Assembly (NCBI RefSeq): GCF_014397785.1
Contig: NZ_VZQQ01000007.1
Coordinates: 228,909-292,908 of the forward strand
DNA: 64,000 nt
Reading direction: 5' to 3'
DNA from: Paraburkholderia podalyriae
GTDB taxonomy: Bacteria > Pseudomonadota > Gammaproteobacteria > Burkholderiales > Burkholderiaceae
Shown here piece after piece: positions 1 to 8,253 of this stretch. How positions within the stretch are numbered: position 1 is the first letter of the stretch; each line of letters opens with the position of its first letter. The position numbers were made by a program, and so were the translations under genes. Under the pieces are notes generated by a model, which was not told the DNA's origin, searched no databases, and worked only from the letters and a program-made list of their open reading frames with translations.

Positions 1-754
1 AAACGATGCCGGCACTGGTGCGGCCCGACTTGTACAGCACGACTGGTTTCTTGCGGGTGATGCGTCGCAACCCTTCGAGAAATTCGGCGCCGTCTTTCAT
101 TCCCTCGACGTACGCAACCAGTACCCTGGTGTTCTCGTCATCCGCGAAGTAGTCGAGATATTCGTGGAACCGGATGTCCGACTCATTGCCGATACCGACA
201 TAGGTCGACAGGCCGATCTGACCATTCGCCTGCGCCTCGGTCACCAGCGACAAGGCCATGTTGCCCGACTGTGACAGGAGCCCGATGTCACCCTTCCTGA
301 GGTTGCTGAAGCCAACGATGTTGCAGTTCCTGTGGGTGTTGAAAATACCCGAAGTATTAGGTCCCACGATACGAACGCCGTGCTGGCGCGCCACGCTGAC
401 CATCTGTTCCTGAAGCAGTCGGCCGTGCTCCCCAGCCTCCGCGAATCCGCCGGCGAGCACCACCGCACCCTTCGCGCCTTTCTTCCCGCATTGTTCGATC
501 ACCTCTGGAAGTGTCTTCGCCGGCGTGCAGACGAGCGCGAGATCGAAAGCCTGTGGAATCTCCTCGATACTTGCATAGCATTTCAAACCGAGAATTTCCG
601 ATTCCTTCGGATTGACCGGATAGATTGTGCCGGGGAAGCCGTCTTCAAGCAGCTTATGGATGGACCGGAAGCCGCGCTTGGTTTCGTCCTTCGAAGCGCC
701 GACCACGACGATGGAATCCGGGTAGAACACGTCACGCAAGTTACGGGCTGGCAT
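1..754 (-). CDS. Acyl-CoA synthetase (NDP-forming), N-terminal part, cut by window edge
   Basis: The frame runs without a stop from an ATG at 754 to the window edge, giving 251 N-terminal residues of a protein that is normally about 700 aa. It carries the CoA-binding Rossmann motif GASKDETKRG (residues 19-28) and the CoA-ligase landmarks GPNTSGIFN (from 131) and SQSGNMALS (from 161). These place it in the acetate-CoA ligase (ADP-forming)/succinyl-CoA synthetase superfamily, which interconverts acyl-CoA with a free acid plus nucleotide triphosphate in the cytoplasm. The catalytic histidine and ATP-grasp half lie outside the window. Its start follows the enoyl-CoA hydratase stop by 2 nt, so the two are co-transcribed, probably for an acyl-CoA or aromatic acid pathway. 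The substrate cannot be read from sequence. Confidence 0.85.
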   Translation of the reverse strand, partial: MPARNLRDVFYPDSIVVVGASKDETKRGFRSIHKLLEDGFPGTIYPVNPKESEILGLKCYASIEEIPQAFDLALVCTPAKTLPEVIEQCGKKGAKGAVVLAGGFAEAGEHGRLLQEQMVSVARQHGVRIVGPNTSGIFNTHRNCNIVGFSNLRKGDIGLLSQSGNMALSLVTEAQANGQIGLSTYVGIGNESDIRFHEYLDYFADDENTRVLVAYVEGMKDGAEFLEGLRRITRKKPVVLYKSGRTSAGIV

Positions 755-756
755 GC

Positions 757-1539
757 TTACTCCCCCTTGAAAACCGGTGCACGCTTTTCGGCGAACGCAT
801 CGACACCTTCCTGCCAATCCCGCGTGGTGGAGCAGAACATCATGCCCTCGAGTTCTGCGGTCAACGCAGCATCGAAGGTCCGTTCACCCGCGAAGTTGAG
901 TTGATCCTTGGCGAGCCGCATCGAGTGCGGCGCTTTACTCGCGACCTTGCGCGCGAATTCCCGGGCGTGCTGCAGGAATCCATCATCCGGAAAGACCCGA
1001 TTCGCCAGGCCGATCCGCGCCGCTTCCACGCCATCGATGCGCTCGCCGAGAAAAACGAGTTCGCGCGCCTTTGCCAGTCCAACGAGGCGCGGCAGAAGGT
1101 ACGTGATGCCGCCGCCGAGAAAATTCCCGATGCTGATTTCCGGAAGCCCAATCTGCGCGCTTTCGGCCATCAGAACGAAGTCGGACGCAATCGCGATTTC
1201 CGCTCCGGCGCCGAGCGCGAAACCATTGACCGCAGCGATCACGGGCTTGCCGAGCGTGAGAAGCCGCTTGCAGGCCACCTGCTCGCCGCGCAGGTACTCG
1301 CGGCGCTCGAAGGGCGTGCGGCCGGCCTTGTGTTCCTTGAGGTCGGCGCCCGCGCAGAATGCCCGGCCCTCACCCGTAAGCAGGGCAACCCGCACGCCGC
1401 GATCCGCCTCGACCATGGTCAACGCTTCGCTCAATTCGTCGTAAAGCTTTTGCGTCACTGCATTCAGACGGTGCGGACGGTTCAGCCGGATTTCGGCGAT
1501 CCCGTCCTGCACGCCATAAAGAAGCGTTTCAAATGCCAT
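757..1539 (-). CDS. Enoyl-CoA hydratase/isomerase (crotonase) family protein
   Basis: This 260-aa crotonase-fold enzyme carries CAGADL (residues 62-67, acyl-CoA oxyanion hole), NGFALGAGAE (105-114) and LPEISIG (132-138). The two glutamates that act in true hydratases are present (E114, E134), so hydration of a 2-enoyl-CoA is likely. The ATG at 1539 is preferred over one 12 nt upstream because a GGAG sits about 6 nt before it. It is the first gene of an operon with the acyl-CoA synthetase. Together they suggest activation and beta-oxidation-like processing of one acid, but no substrate-specific feature is visible. Confidence 0.87.
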   Translation of the reverse strand: MAFETLLYGVQDGIAEIRLNRPHRLNAVTQKLYDELSEALTMVEADRGVRVALLTGEGRAFCAGADLKEHKAGRTPFERREYLRGEQVACKRLLTLGKPVIAAVNGFALGAGAEIAIASDFVLMAESAQIGLPEISIGNFLGGGITYLLPRLVGLAKARELVFLGERIDGVEAARIGLANRVFPDDGFLQHAREFARKVASKAPHSMRLAKDQLNFAGERTFDAALTAELEGMMFCSTTRDWQEGVDAFAEKRAPVFKGE

Positions 1540-1582
1540 CGGAGACTCCATCGGTGAACCGGATCACAACCACGAATTGACA

Positions 1583-1594
1583 CAACGTATGTTG
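1583..1594. promoter_or_regulatory. Candidate operator 1, imperfect palindrome CAACGTATGTTG
   Basis: The half-sites CAAC and GTTG surround GTAT, so it matches operator 2 except at one central base. It lies 5 nt downstream of the leftward TATATT box, where a bound protein would block transcription of the hydratase/ligase operon. The sequence shows the symmetry; repressor binding is inferred. Confidence 0.5.
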
Positions 1595-1707
1595 CTATCA
1601 ATATAGGCACAAGAAACGAATGTTGCATTGTGGCGTTTACCCGCAAATCGCGCCGTCGCCGTACCGGCTGTCATTTTCAACGAGGGTTTCCCACGACTAA
1701 ATTCTTA

Positions 1708-1735
1708 TTGACGACTGTTTTTGGTGTACTAGTAT
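1708..1735 (+). promoter_or_regulatory. Sigma70-type promoter for the glnH-like transporter operon
   Basis: TTGACG at 1708-1713 and TAGTAT at 1730-1735 are separated by 16 bp. This is close to the -35/-10 consensus and unusually clear for GC-rich DNA. The predicted start near 1742 falls directly before or within the palindrome at 1744-1757, giving a 5' leader of about 115 nt before the binding-protein gene. Confidence 0.6.
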
Positions 1736-1743
1736 TGGTCGTG

Positions 1744-1757
1744 ACAACATATGTTGT
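1744..1757. promoter_or_regulatory. Candidate operator 2, perfect 14-bp palindrome ACAACATATGTTGT
   Basis: This is a perfect dyad located 8 bp after the -10 box of the transporter promoter, overlapping the predicted transcription start. It repeats the CAAC-N4-GTTG core of operator 1. A dimeric TetR-, GntR- or MarR-type repressor is plausible; the family is not determinable from the site alone. Confidence 0.6.
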
Positions 1758-1859
1758 GCATCGTAAGAATATTGCACCGCACGTTGCAATGCACCCAGGG
1801 TGTTGTCGCTCGTACCCCGCCTCCCGGAGGGGCATCGTCAATCACTGCGGAGAATATCC

Positions 1860-2612
1860 ATGGGACGTCGTTCCTTCCTCATATCTGTCGTCGCCATTGC
1901 CATGTTCGGAACGAACCTCGCGCACGCGCAAAGCAAAGAACTGATCGTCGGCACTGACACCTCTTTCATGCCGTTCGAATTCAGGCAGGGTGACAAGTAC
2001 GTCGGCTTTGATCTCGACCTGTGGGCCGAAATCGCGAAGGACCAAGGCTGGAAGTACAAGGTCCAGCCGATGGATTTCAGTGGCCTGATTCCAGCTCTCC
2101 AGACCCAGAACATCGATGTGGCGCTGTCGGGCATGACCATCAAGGAAGAGCGCAAGAAGGCCATCGACTTTTCGGCTCCCTACTACGACAGCGGGCTCGC
2201 TGCCATGGTCCAGGCCGACAACACCAGCATCAAGTCCATCAACGACCTGAACGGAAAAATCATCGGCGCCAAGACGGGTACGGCGACAATCGACTGGATC
2301 AAGGCACACCTGAAGCCGAAGGAAATCCGCCAGTTTCCTAACATCGACGAAGCATACCTGGCGCTGGAAGCAGGCCGCGTCGATGCGGCAATGCACGATA
2401 CGCCGAACGTCCTGTACTTCGTGAACACCGAAGGCAAGGGCAAGGTGAAGGTGGCGGGCGCCCCGGTCAGTGGTGACAAATATGGAATTGGCTTCCCGAA
2501 GGGCAGTCCGCTGGTGCCGAAGGTGAACGAGGAACTGATAAAAATCAAGGCGGATGGCCGCTACGCCAAGCTGTACAAGAAATGGTTCGGTTCGGAGCCG
2601 CCCAAGTCGTAA
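1860..2612 (+). CDS. glnH: Periplasmic amino-acid-binding protein of ABC transporter (GlnH-like)
   Basis: This is a 250-aa family-3 solute-binding protein. The start at 1860 gives a clean signal peptide ending in AHA at residue 23, and GGAGAA lies upstream. The mature N-terminus reads ELIVGTDTSFMPFEF, typical of GlnH/HisJ proteins, followed by GFDLDLW and MDFSGLIPALQT ligand-cleft motifs. It would capture a polar amino acid, most like glutamine, in the periplasm and deliver it to the permease encoded 63 nt downstream. The ligand may be a modified amino acid rather than glutamine, because the operon ends in an Ntn amidohydrolase. Family assignment is firm; substrate is inferred. Confidence 0.88.
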   Translation: MGRRSFLISVVAIAMFGTNLAHAQSKELIVGTDTSFMPFEFRQGDKYVGFDLDLWAEIAKDQGWKYKVQPMDFSGLIPALQTQNIDVALSGMTIKEERKKAIDFSAPYYDSGLAAMVQADNTSIKSINDLNGKIIGAKTGTATIDWIKAHLKPKEIRQFPNIDEAYLALEAGRVDAAMHDTPNVLYFVNTEGKGKVKVAGAPVSGDKYGIGFPKGSPLVPKVNEELIKIKADGRYAKLYKKWFGSEPPKS

Positions 2613-2675
2613 CCGTCCGCAATGAGGGCGCGGCGCCAGTCGCCGCGCCGTTGACGAATCAACCAGGAGCGATTT

Positions 2676-3328
2676 GTGGAATTCGATTGGTCAGCCATCT
2701 GGGCTGCACTTCCGGACCTGCTGGAGGGAGTGAAGCTAACGGTATTCATTGCTTTTGTCGGGCTCATCGGTGGGTTCATCGTCGGCATGATCACCGGCAT
2801 GTTCCGGGCGTACGGCCCCCCCGCACTGAACGTTCTGGCCCAGATCTACATTGAACTGATCCGCGGCACGCCGATTGTGGTGCAGGTCATGTTCCTGTAC
2901 TTCGCACTGCCGTTGCTTGCGCATATCCGCGTCGACGCCCTGACAGCCGCCATCATTGCCATCACCGTGAACTCGGGAGCCTATCTGAGCGAAGTCATAC
3001 GTGGCGCATTGCTGTCAATTTCCAGAGGTCTCACGGAAGCGGGTCTGGCGATGGGTCTGTCGATGCCCCGGGTGCTGCTGAAAATCGTTGGACCACTGGC
3101 GTTCCGCCGGCTGATTCCGCCGCTTGGCAACCAGTGCATCGTCAGCCTGAAGGACACGTCGCTGTTCATCGTCATTGGTGTGGGTGAACTGACGCGCAAG
3201 GGGCAGGAGATCATTGCCGGGAATTTCCGGGCGGTTGAAATCTGGACCGTCGTGGCACTCATCTACCTGATCCTGACGGGAGTGATGACAATCACGCTGC
3301 GTCTCGTTGAAAGAAGGATGCGCATACT

Positions 3329-3332
<4 letters not shown>
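2676..3332 (+). CDS. glnP: Amino-acid ABC transporter permease (GlnP-like)
   Basis: This is a 218-aa inner-membrane permease of the HisMQ/GlnP family. The start is GTG at 2676, supported by AGGAG at 2665-2669. The first membrane helix covers about residues 18-40. The cytoplasmic EAA-type coupling loop is EAGLAMGLSMPRVLLKIV, about residues 122-139. It works as a homodimer with the ATPase encoded immediately downstream, with which it overlaps by 4 nt (ATGA). Only one permease gene is present, as in glnHPQ and unlike hisJQMP. Confidence 0.9.
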
Positions 3333-4057
<725 letters not shown>

Positions 4058-4065
4058 GCGAGATC

Positions 4066-5109
4066 ATGTTCAACATGCAAGCATTCGCACCGACGGTCAT
4101 CTCCGGTTCGCCGTATGAAATTGGTCTTGCTCTTGGCCAAGCCGCGCGTCCGGTGATCGACGCGTACATGGGACAGAGCTCCGCCTGGCGGGCGGTCAGA
4201 CAGTGGCGCGGGCATCAGTTCGTGCAGGACCTGCGCCAGGCCGCCGAAGCCACGCACCCGGATCAGGTCGTCGAAATCGATGGCATGGCGGTCGGCCTCG
4301 GCTGGCCGGCGGAAGACGCATTCATCTGGAACTGCCGCGGGGAGCTGATTCACCATGCGCCAGACGGTTGCACTACGCTAGCGGCAAGCACGCCAGACGC
4401 ACGCTTCATTGCGCACAACGAGGACGGCGACCCCTACCTGCGCGACAAGTGTTGCATGGTGGACATCCGGCCAACCGGCAAGCCCGGGTTCGTCAGCTTT
4501 TACTATCCTGGCTCGCTGCCAGGACATACCTTCGCCGTCAATCGTGCCGGTCTTGTTCAGGCGATCAACAATCTCCGCATCAAACAGCCGGCAGTCGGCG
4601 TGCCCCGCATGGTCCTATCGCGCGCCGTGCTCGACGCGGCTTCGCTTGATAACGCGGTGCATGTCCTCAATAACGTACAACGAGCAAGTGGCTTTCACCA
4701 TACGCTGGGCTGCGTAGGCGATGAGCGGCTGATGAGCGTCGAGGCGACAGTCAAACGCTGCTCGGTTTCGCAAGTCACCGGTAGGTCGGGTCATGCGAAC
4801 CATCTGATCCATGCAGGGTGCGACGCTGAGGCGCAGATTGTCACGCGCTCGTCAGGCGACCGCCAGGCGCGGGTCGATCTGCTGCTTGCGGCCGGTGGCG
4901 ACATGAGTGGCGCGAGCCTGCTGCAGGTGCTGTCGGACAGGGCTCCCACGGGCCTGCCGATATATCGCGACGACCCGGCCGACCCTGACGAAGAAAACAC
5001 CCTCGCGACGGCGCTTTTCATCCTTACGGACGCCGGTGTGAACTTCGAGGTACGCCAGCAGGGCGAACTACGGTTCAGCCAATTCCTTACCCCTCAGACG
5101 CACCCCTGA
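4066..5109 (+). CDS. C45-family Ntn-hydrolase (acyl-CoA:6-aminopenicillanate acyltransferase-like)
   Basis: This 347-aa protein resembles the peptidase C45/AAT family, whose members self-cleave to expose an N-terminal cysteine nucleophile. The expected motif is DGCTT, with Cys102 as candidate nucleophile, followed by HNEDGDP and a downstream Ntn beta-sandwich. Family members hydrolyse or form amide bonds, for example in N-acylated amino acids. The gene starts 8 nt after glnQ and is the last gene of the transporter operon, so it probably processes the imported compound in the cytoplasm. No signal peptide is visible. The exact amide substrate is unknown. An alternative ATG lies 9 nt downstream. 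Confidence 0.75.
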   Translation: MFNMQAFAPTVISGSPYEIGLALGQAARPVIDAYMGQSSAWRAVRQWRGHQFVQDLRQAAEATHPDQVVEIDGMAVGLGWPAEDAFIWNCRGELIHHAPDGCTTLAASTPDARFIAHNEDGDPYLRDKCCMVDIRPTGKPGFVSFYYPGSLPGHTFAVNRAGLVQAINNLRIKQPAVGVPRMVLSRAVLDAASLDNAVHVLNNVQRASGFHHTLGCVGDERLMSVEATVKRCSVSQVTGRSGHANHLIHAGCDAEAQIVTRSSGDRQARVDLLLAAGGDMSGASLLQVLSDRAPTGLPIYRDDPADPDEENTLATALFILTDAGVNFEVRQQGELRFSQFLTPQTHP

Positions 5110-5216
5110 GTCGCGTCCTGAACACACCGAGGCAAGGCAGTACGGCGAACCCGATCCGTGCGGGCCGGATTGCGGTCCTTCAGTCACGCTCGCGGGAACT
5201 GCACACTTGCTGCGCC

Positions 5217-6746
5217 TCAGCCGTCCAGACACGCGCGCAGCGTTCGCGCGAGACGGCCTGCTTCACCCGCATCGGCGATGTTCGCGAAGCCGATTACGAG
5301 GCCGCGCGGCGTGCGCGGCGCGCGGCCGTTCGCGTACCAGATCGAAAGGGGCAGCACCGCGAGTCCGAGCTCCCGGGCGCGCGCGGCGACGGCGACATCG
5401 TCGGCCGGGCCATCGGGACCTTCTGGTAATTGCACCGCGAACTGAATTCCACCGGGCGGCAAATCGACAATCAGCCGCTCCCCGAACGCCTGCTCCAGCG
5501 CATGGACGATCAGCATGCGCCGCTCTGCGTACAACGCGCGCATCCGCTTCAGATGCCGGGCAAAATGTCCGTGCCGGATGAAATCGGCCGCGGCCGCCTG
5601 CAGTAGCGTCGGCGAGCCGGCGTTCATGCTGTGTGCCACCCGCGCCACACGCTCGACAGCTCGCTCCGGGACCACCGCATACGCGAGCCGCAAACCGGGA
5701 AACATCACCTTGCTGAACGTGCCGCAATAGATCACGCGATCGCGCCGGTCAAGGCTTTTCAAAGCGGGCAATGGCCGGCCCGCATAACGGAACTCGCTGT
5801 CGTAGTCATCCTCGATGATCCAGGCAGACGCCTTTTCTGCCCAGTCCAGCAGCGCGATGCGTCTTGCCAGCGACAGCGTGTGTCCGAGCGGGCTCTGATG
5901 CGACGGCGTGACCAGTGCGAAGCGCGCCTCCGGGTCCAGTCGAGTGCCGCGCTCGATGTCGATCCCTTCGCCATCCACTGGCACCGGCACGAGCTGCACG
6001 CCGGTTTCGACCAGAAAACCACGCGCGAGCAGATAGCCCGGATCCTCGAACCACATGCGATCGTTCGGGCGCGCGAGACTGCGCAACACGAGCTCGAGCG
6101 TCGCACGGTAGCCGCCGGTAATGAACACCTGTTCCGGCACGCAGGTCACGCCGCGCGACAGCCCGAGATAGGTGGCGATATGTTCGCGCAGCGGCCGGTA
6201 GCCGGCCGGGTCCGGGTACGCGAGCATCGCGCGTCCGCCGCTGCGCGCGCGCTGCGCAACGAGCCGGTCCCATACCTTGCTCGGGAACGCGTCGAGCGCG
6301 GGCAGCCCGGGTTGCAGCGGTCGCGGCTCGCCGCTCATGGCGACGGCGATGGCCAACTGGCGCGGCGCAGGTTGACCACCGCGCGATGCGTCTGGCGAAT
6401 TCAGCGGGCCCGTGCCTTCATCGCCCGGTTGAGCTTGCCGGTCCTGAGGACCTTGCCCACGCGGCGAGCGCATTACCGATGCCGGCAGCGTCGGCGAGAC
6501 GAACGTCCCCGCCGCGCCGCGCATCTGCAGGTAGCCTTCGTCGACGAGGATCGAGTAGGCCAGTTCGACCGTGCCGCGCGCCGTGCTCAACTGCATCGCG
6601 AGGCCGCGCAGCGCCGGCACGCGATCGCCGGGACGCAGATGCCCCGAGGCGATCGCGGTCCTGAAACGCTCGCAGATCTGCAGATAGATCGGCAACGGCT
6701 GCTGCCGATCGATTTCGATGATCAAAGTGGGAGTCGGCAAGGTCAT
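5217..6746 (-). CDS. MocR/PdxR-type regulator (GntR HTH fused to aminotransferase-like domain)
   Basis: This 509-aa protein has an N-terminal GntR winged helix (residues 13-85, with PLPIYLQICERF and TARGTVELAY) and a Pro/Gly-rich linker (about 90-135). A class-I aminotransferase-like domain follows, with EDDYDSEF (312-319) and the PLP lysine in GTFSK (K346). MocR proteins sense PLP or amino compounds and usually control a neighbouring gene. The start at 6746 is chosen because it begins exactly at the HTH; the open frame extends 54 codons further with no homology-like content. It diverges from the NmrA-like reductase, its likely target. Confidence 0.87.
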   Translation of the reverse strand: MTLPTPTLIIEIDRQQPLPIYLQICERFRTAIASGHLRPGDRVPALRGLAMQLSTARGTVELAYSILVDEGYLQMRGAAGTFVSPTLPASVMRSPRGQGPQDRQAQPGDEGTGPLNSPDASRGGQPAPRQLAIAVAMSGEPRPLQPGLPALDAFPSKVWDRLVAQRARSGGRAMLAYPDPAGYRPLREHIATYLGLSRGVTCVPEQVFITGGYRATLELVLRSLARPNDRMWFEDPGYLLARGFLVETGVQLVPVPVDGEGIDIERGTRLDPEARFALVTPSHQSPLGHTLSLARRIALLDWAEKASAWIIEDDYDSEFRYAGRPLPALKSLDRRDRVIYCGTFSKVMFPGLRLAYAVVPERAVERVARVAHSMNAGSPTLLQAAAADFIRHGHFARHLKRMRALYAERRMLIVHALEQAFGERLIVDLPPGGIQFAVQLPEGPDGPADDVAVAARARELGLAVLPLSIWYANGRAPRTPRGLVIGFANIADAGEAGRLARTLRACLDG

Positions 6747-6906
6747 GACGGTCTCGCGGCCAACGGAAGCGGAAACGACATGGACTAGTCGGATCGGCAA
6801 TTCTTGGCACTTATCGGTAGGGCATGAGTCTCCCACAATAGCCTCACGCGATGGGACGGCCGCGAACACTTTCACGCAATACGACTCCCGCCAGGCGTAC
6901 CCGCGC

Positions 6907-6933
6907 ATTCATTGTTCATTGTTCATTGTTGTT
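6907..6933 (+). repeat. Tandem ATTGTTC heptamers upstream of the NmrA-like gene
   Basis: Two full copies of ATTGTTC (6911-6917, 6918-6924) and a partial third (6925-6930) lie 20-40 nt before the start codon at 6951. They could be a slippage-prone tract in the leader, or direct-repeat binding sites for the divergent MocR regulator, whose family often recognises direct repeats. Confidence 0.5.
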
Positions 6934-6950
6934 GCTCTGGAGAATCTGCC

Positions 6951-7703
6951 ATGAAGATCGTCGTAATGGGTGGTTCCGGCCTGATCGGGTCGCGTGTCGT
7001 CGCGCTGCTCAACGAGGCGGGTCACGAGGCGCTAGCCGCGTCGCCGCGTACCGGCGTGAACGCCGTGACGGGCGATGGACTGAGCGACGCGCTCGCGGGA
7101 GCGGACGTCGTAGTGGATGTGACGAATGCGCCGTCATGGGAGCCGCAGGCGGTGCTCGATTTTTTCCGCGCCTCGGCGCGCAACCTCGGCAAGGCTGAAG
7201 TGGCCGCAGGGGTACCCCATCACGTCGCGCTATCCATCGTCGGATGCGACCGCACGCCGGAGAACGCCTATTTCGTTGCCAAGGTCGCGCAGGAACAGGT
7301 GATCGAGGCGGCGGGCGTGCCGTACACGATCGTGCGCGCGACCCAGTTCATGGAGTTCATCGGCGCGATTGCTGATTCCAGCACGGACGGCGGCACGGTG
7401 CGCGTCGGCGACGGGCTGTTTCAGCCGATCGCCGCGGACGACGTCGCGGCGAACCTCGCGCAGATCGCGCCTGGCGCGGCGCTGAACGGCACAGTCGAGA
7501 TCGCCGGCCCAGACCGTGCGCCCTTCGCGGAGATCGTCGCGCGTTATCTGAAGTCGGCAGGCGACGCACGCCCGGTGGTGACAGATCGCGACGCGCGGTA
7601 CTACGGTGGCCGCGTAGAGGAACAGTCGCTCGTGCCGCTCGGCGACGCGCGCATTGGTCGCGTCAGTCTCGACCAATGGCTGGCACAGGCTAAAAAGGGT
7701 TGA
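6951..7703 (+). CDS. NmrA-like NAD(P)-binding oxidoreductase (atypical SDR)
   Basis: This is a 250-aa protein. It begins MKIVVMGGSGLIGSRVV, with the glycine-rich nucleotide-binding motif GGSGLIG at residues 7-13, and lacks a classical YxxxK SDR active site. This fits the atypical SDR group (NmrA/TMR-like) that senses or reduces using NAD(P). CTGGAG about 11 nt before ATG 6951 supports the start. The gene is divergent from the MocR-type regulator and is followed directly by a broken SDR gene. Substrate and physiological role are unknown. Confidence 0.8.
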   Translation: MKIVVMGGSGLIGSRVVALLNEAGHEALAASPRTGVNAVTGDGLSDALAGADVVVDVTNAPSWEPQAVLDFFRASARNLGKAEVAAGVPHHVALSIVGCDRTPENAYFVAKVAQEQVIEAAGVPYTIVRATQFMEFIGAIADSSTDGGTVRVGDGLFQPIAADDVAANLAQIAPGAALNGTVEIAGPDRAPFAEIVARYLKSAGDARPVVTDRDARYYGGRVEEQSLVPLGDARIGRVSLDQWLAQAKKG

Positions 7704-8107
7704 TTGAAGGGCGTCGTTTCGCAAGCTCGATTGCAACTCGCCATCACCGAAATGGAAAAGCATTCGCGCGGCCACGTGGTGAGCGTCACCTCCAGCACCG
7801 CCGACGCCGCGATCAGTGGCGTGTATTCAGTACTGGCCGCCTGACGAAGGGTGGTCTGAACGCCGCCACGAAGTCGCTGGCGATCGAGTATGCCGGGAAA
7901 GGAATCCGCGTGAATGCGGTCGCGCCAGGGATCATCAGGTCGCCGATGCACGCGCCGCAAACCCACGAAGCGCTGGGCGCCTTCCATCCGCTCGGGCGCA
8001 TGGGCGAGATGAGCGATATCGCCGACGCGATTCTATTCCTCGACTCCGCACCGTTCATCACGGGGGAAATTCTGCATGTCGATGGCGGGCAGAGCGCCGG
8101 TCGCTAA
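7704..8107 (+). pseudogene. Short-chain dehydrogenase pseudogene (5' truncated, frameshifted)
   Basis: The middle and end of a classical SDR are recognisable in two frames. Bases 7704-7844 encode HSRGHVVSVTSSTADAAISG and end at TGA. Bases from about 7845 to 8107 encode LTKGGLNAATKSLAIEYAG, IRVNAVAPGIIRSPMH and a normal SDR C-terminus HVDGGQSAGR. The nucleotide-binding N-terminal third is missing, and the catalytic tyrosine region is damaged at the frame change near 7840-7850. No functional enzyme is expected. Confidence 0.8.
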
Positions 8108-8115
8108 CAGTCGTC

Positions 8116-8139
8116 GGGCACCGTAAGCCGGTGCCCTTT
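8116..8139 (+). terminator. Hairpin terminator after the SDR pseudogene
   Basis: GGGCACCG (8116-8123) pairs perfectly with CGGTGCCC (8129-8136) around a 5-nt loop and is followed by TTT. It probably ends rightward transcription from the NmrA-like gene and protects the convergent GntP-type gene. Confidence 0.6.
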
Positions 8140-8253
8140 CGTGTATCCGTACAGTCGTCGTTCGTCGGCCAGGAGCGCCGCGTCCGGGGGATTAACACAT
8201 GCCCCTATCCACAACGAGACAGAGGTGGGTCCGTTCACTGAATGAATCGCAAT

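Larger units (their letters stand above)
1552..1859. promoter_or_regulatory. Divergent regulatory region between hydratase/ligase and glnH-type operons
   Basis: This gap of about 300 bp has no convincing gene. It is visibly more AT-rich than its surroundings and separates two divergent operons. It contains a good rightward sigma70 promoter, a leftward TATATT -10-like box at 1600-1605 (minus strand), and two related palindromes, each just downstream of one of those boxes. Further TTGCA-containing half-sites lie near 1622-1628 and 1775-1787. The layout suggests that one repressor controls both operons. No regulator gene for it is in the window. Confidence 0.6.

Noticed and set aside
6907..6933. 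Possible CRISPR-like repeat array
   Set aside because: The units are only 7 bp, directly tandem, with no spacers and no cas genes. It is a short tandem repeat.
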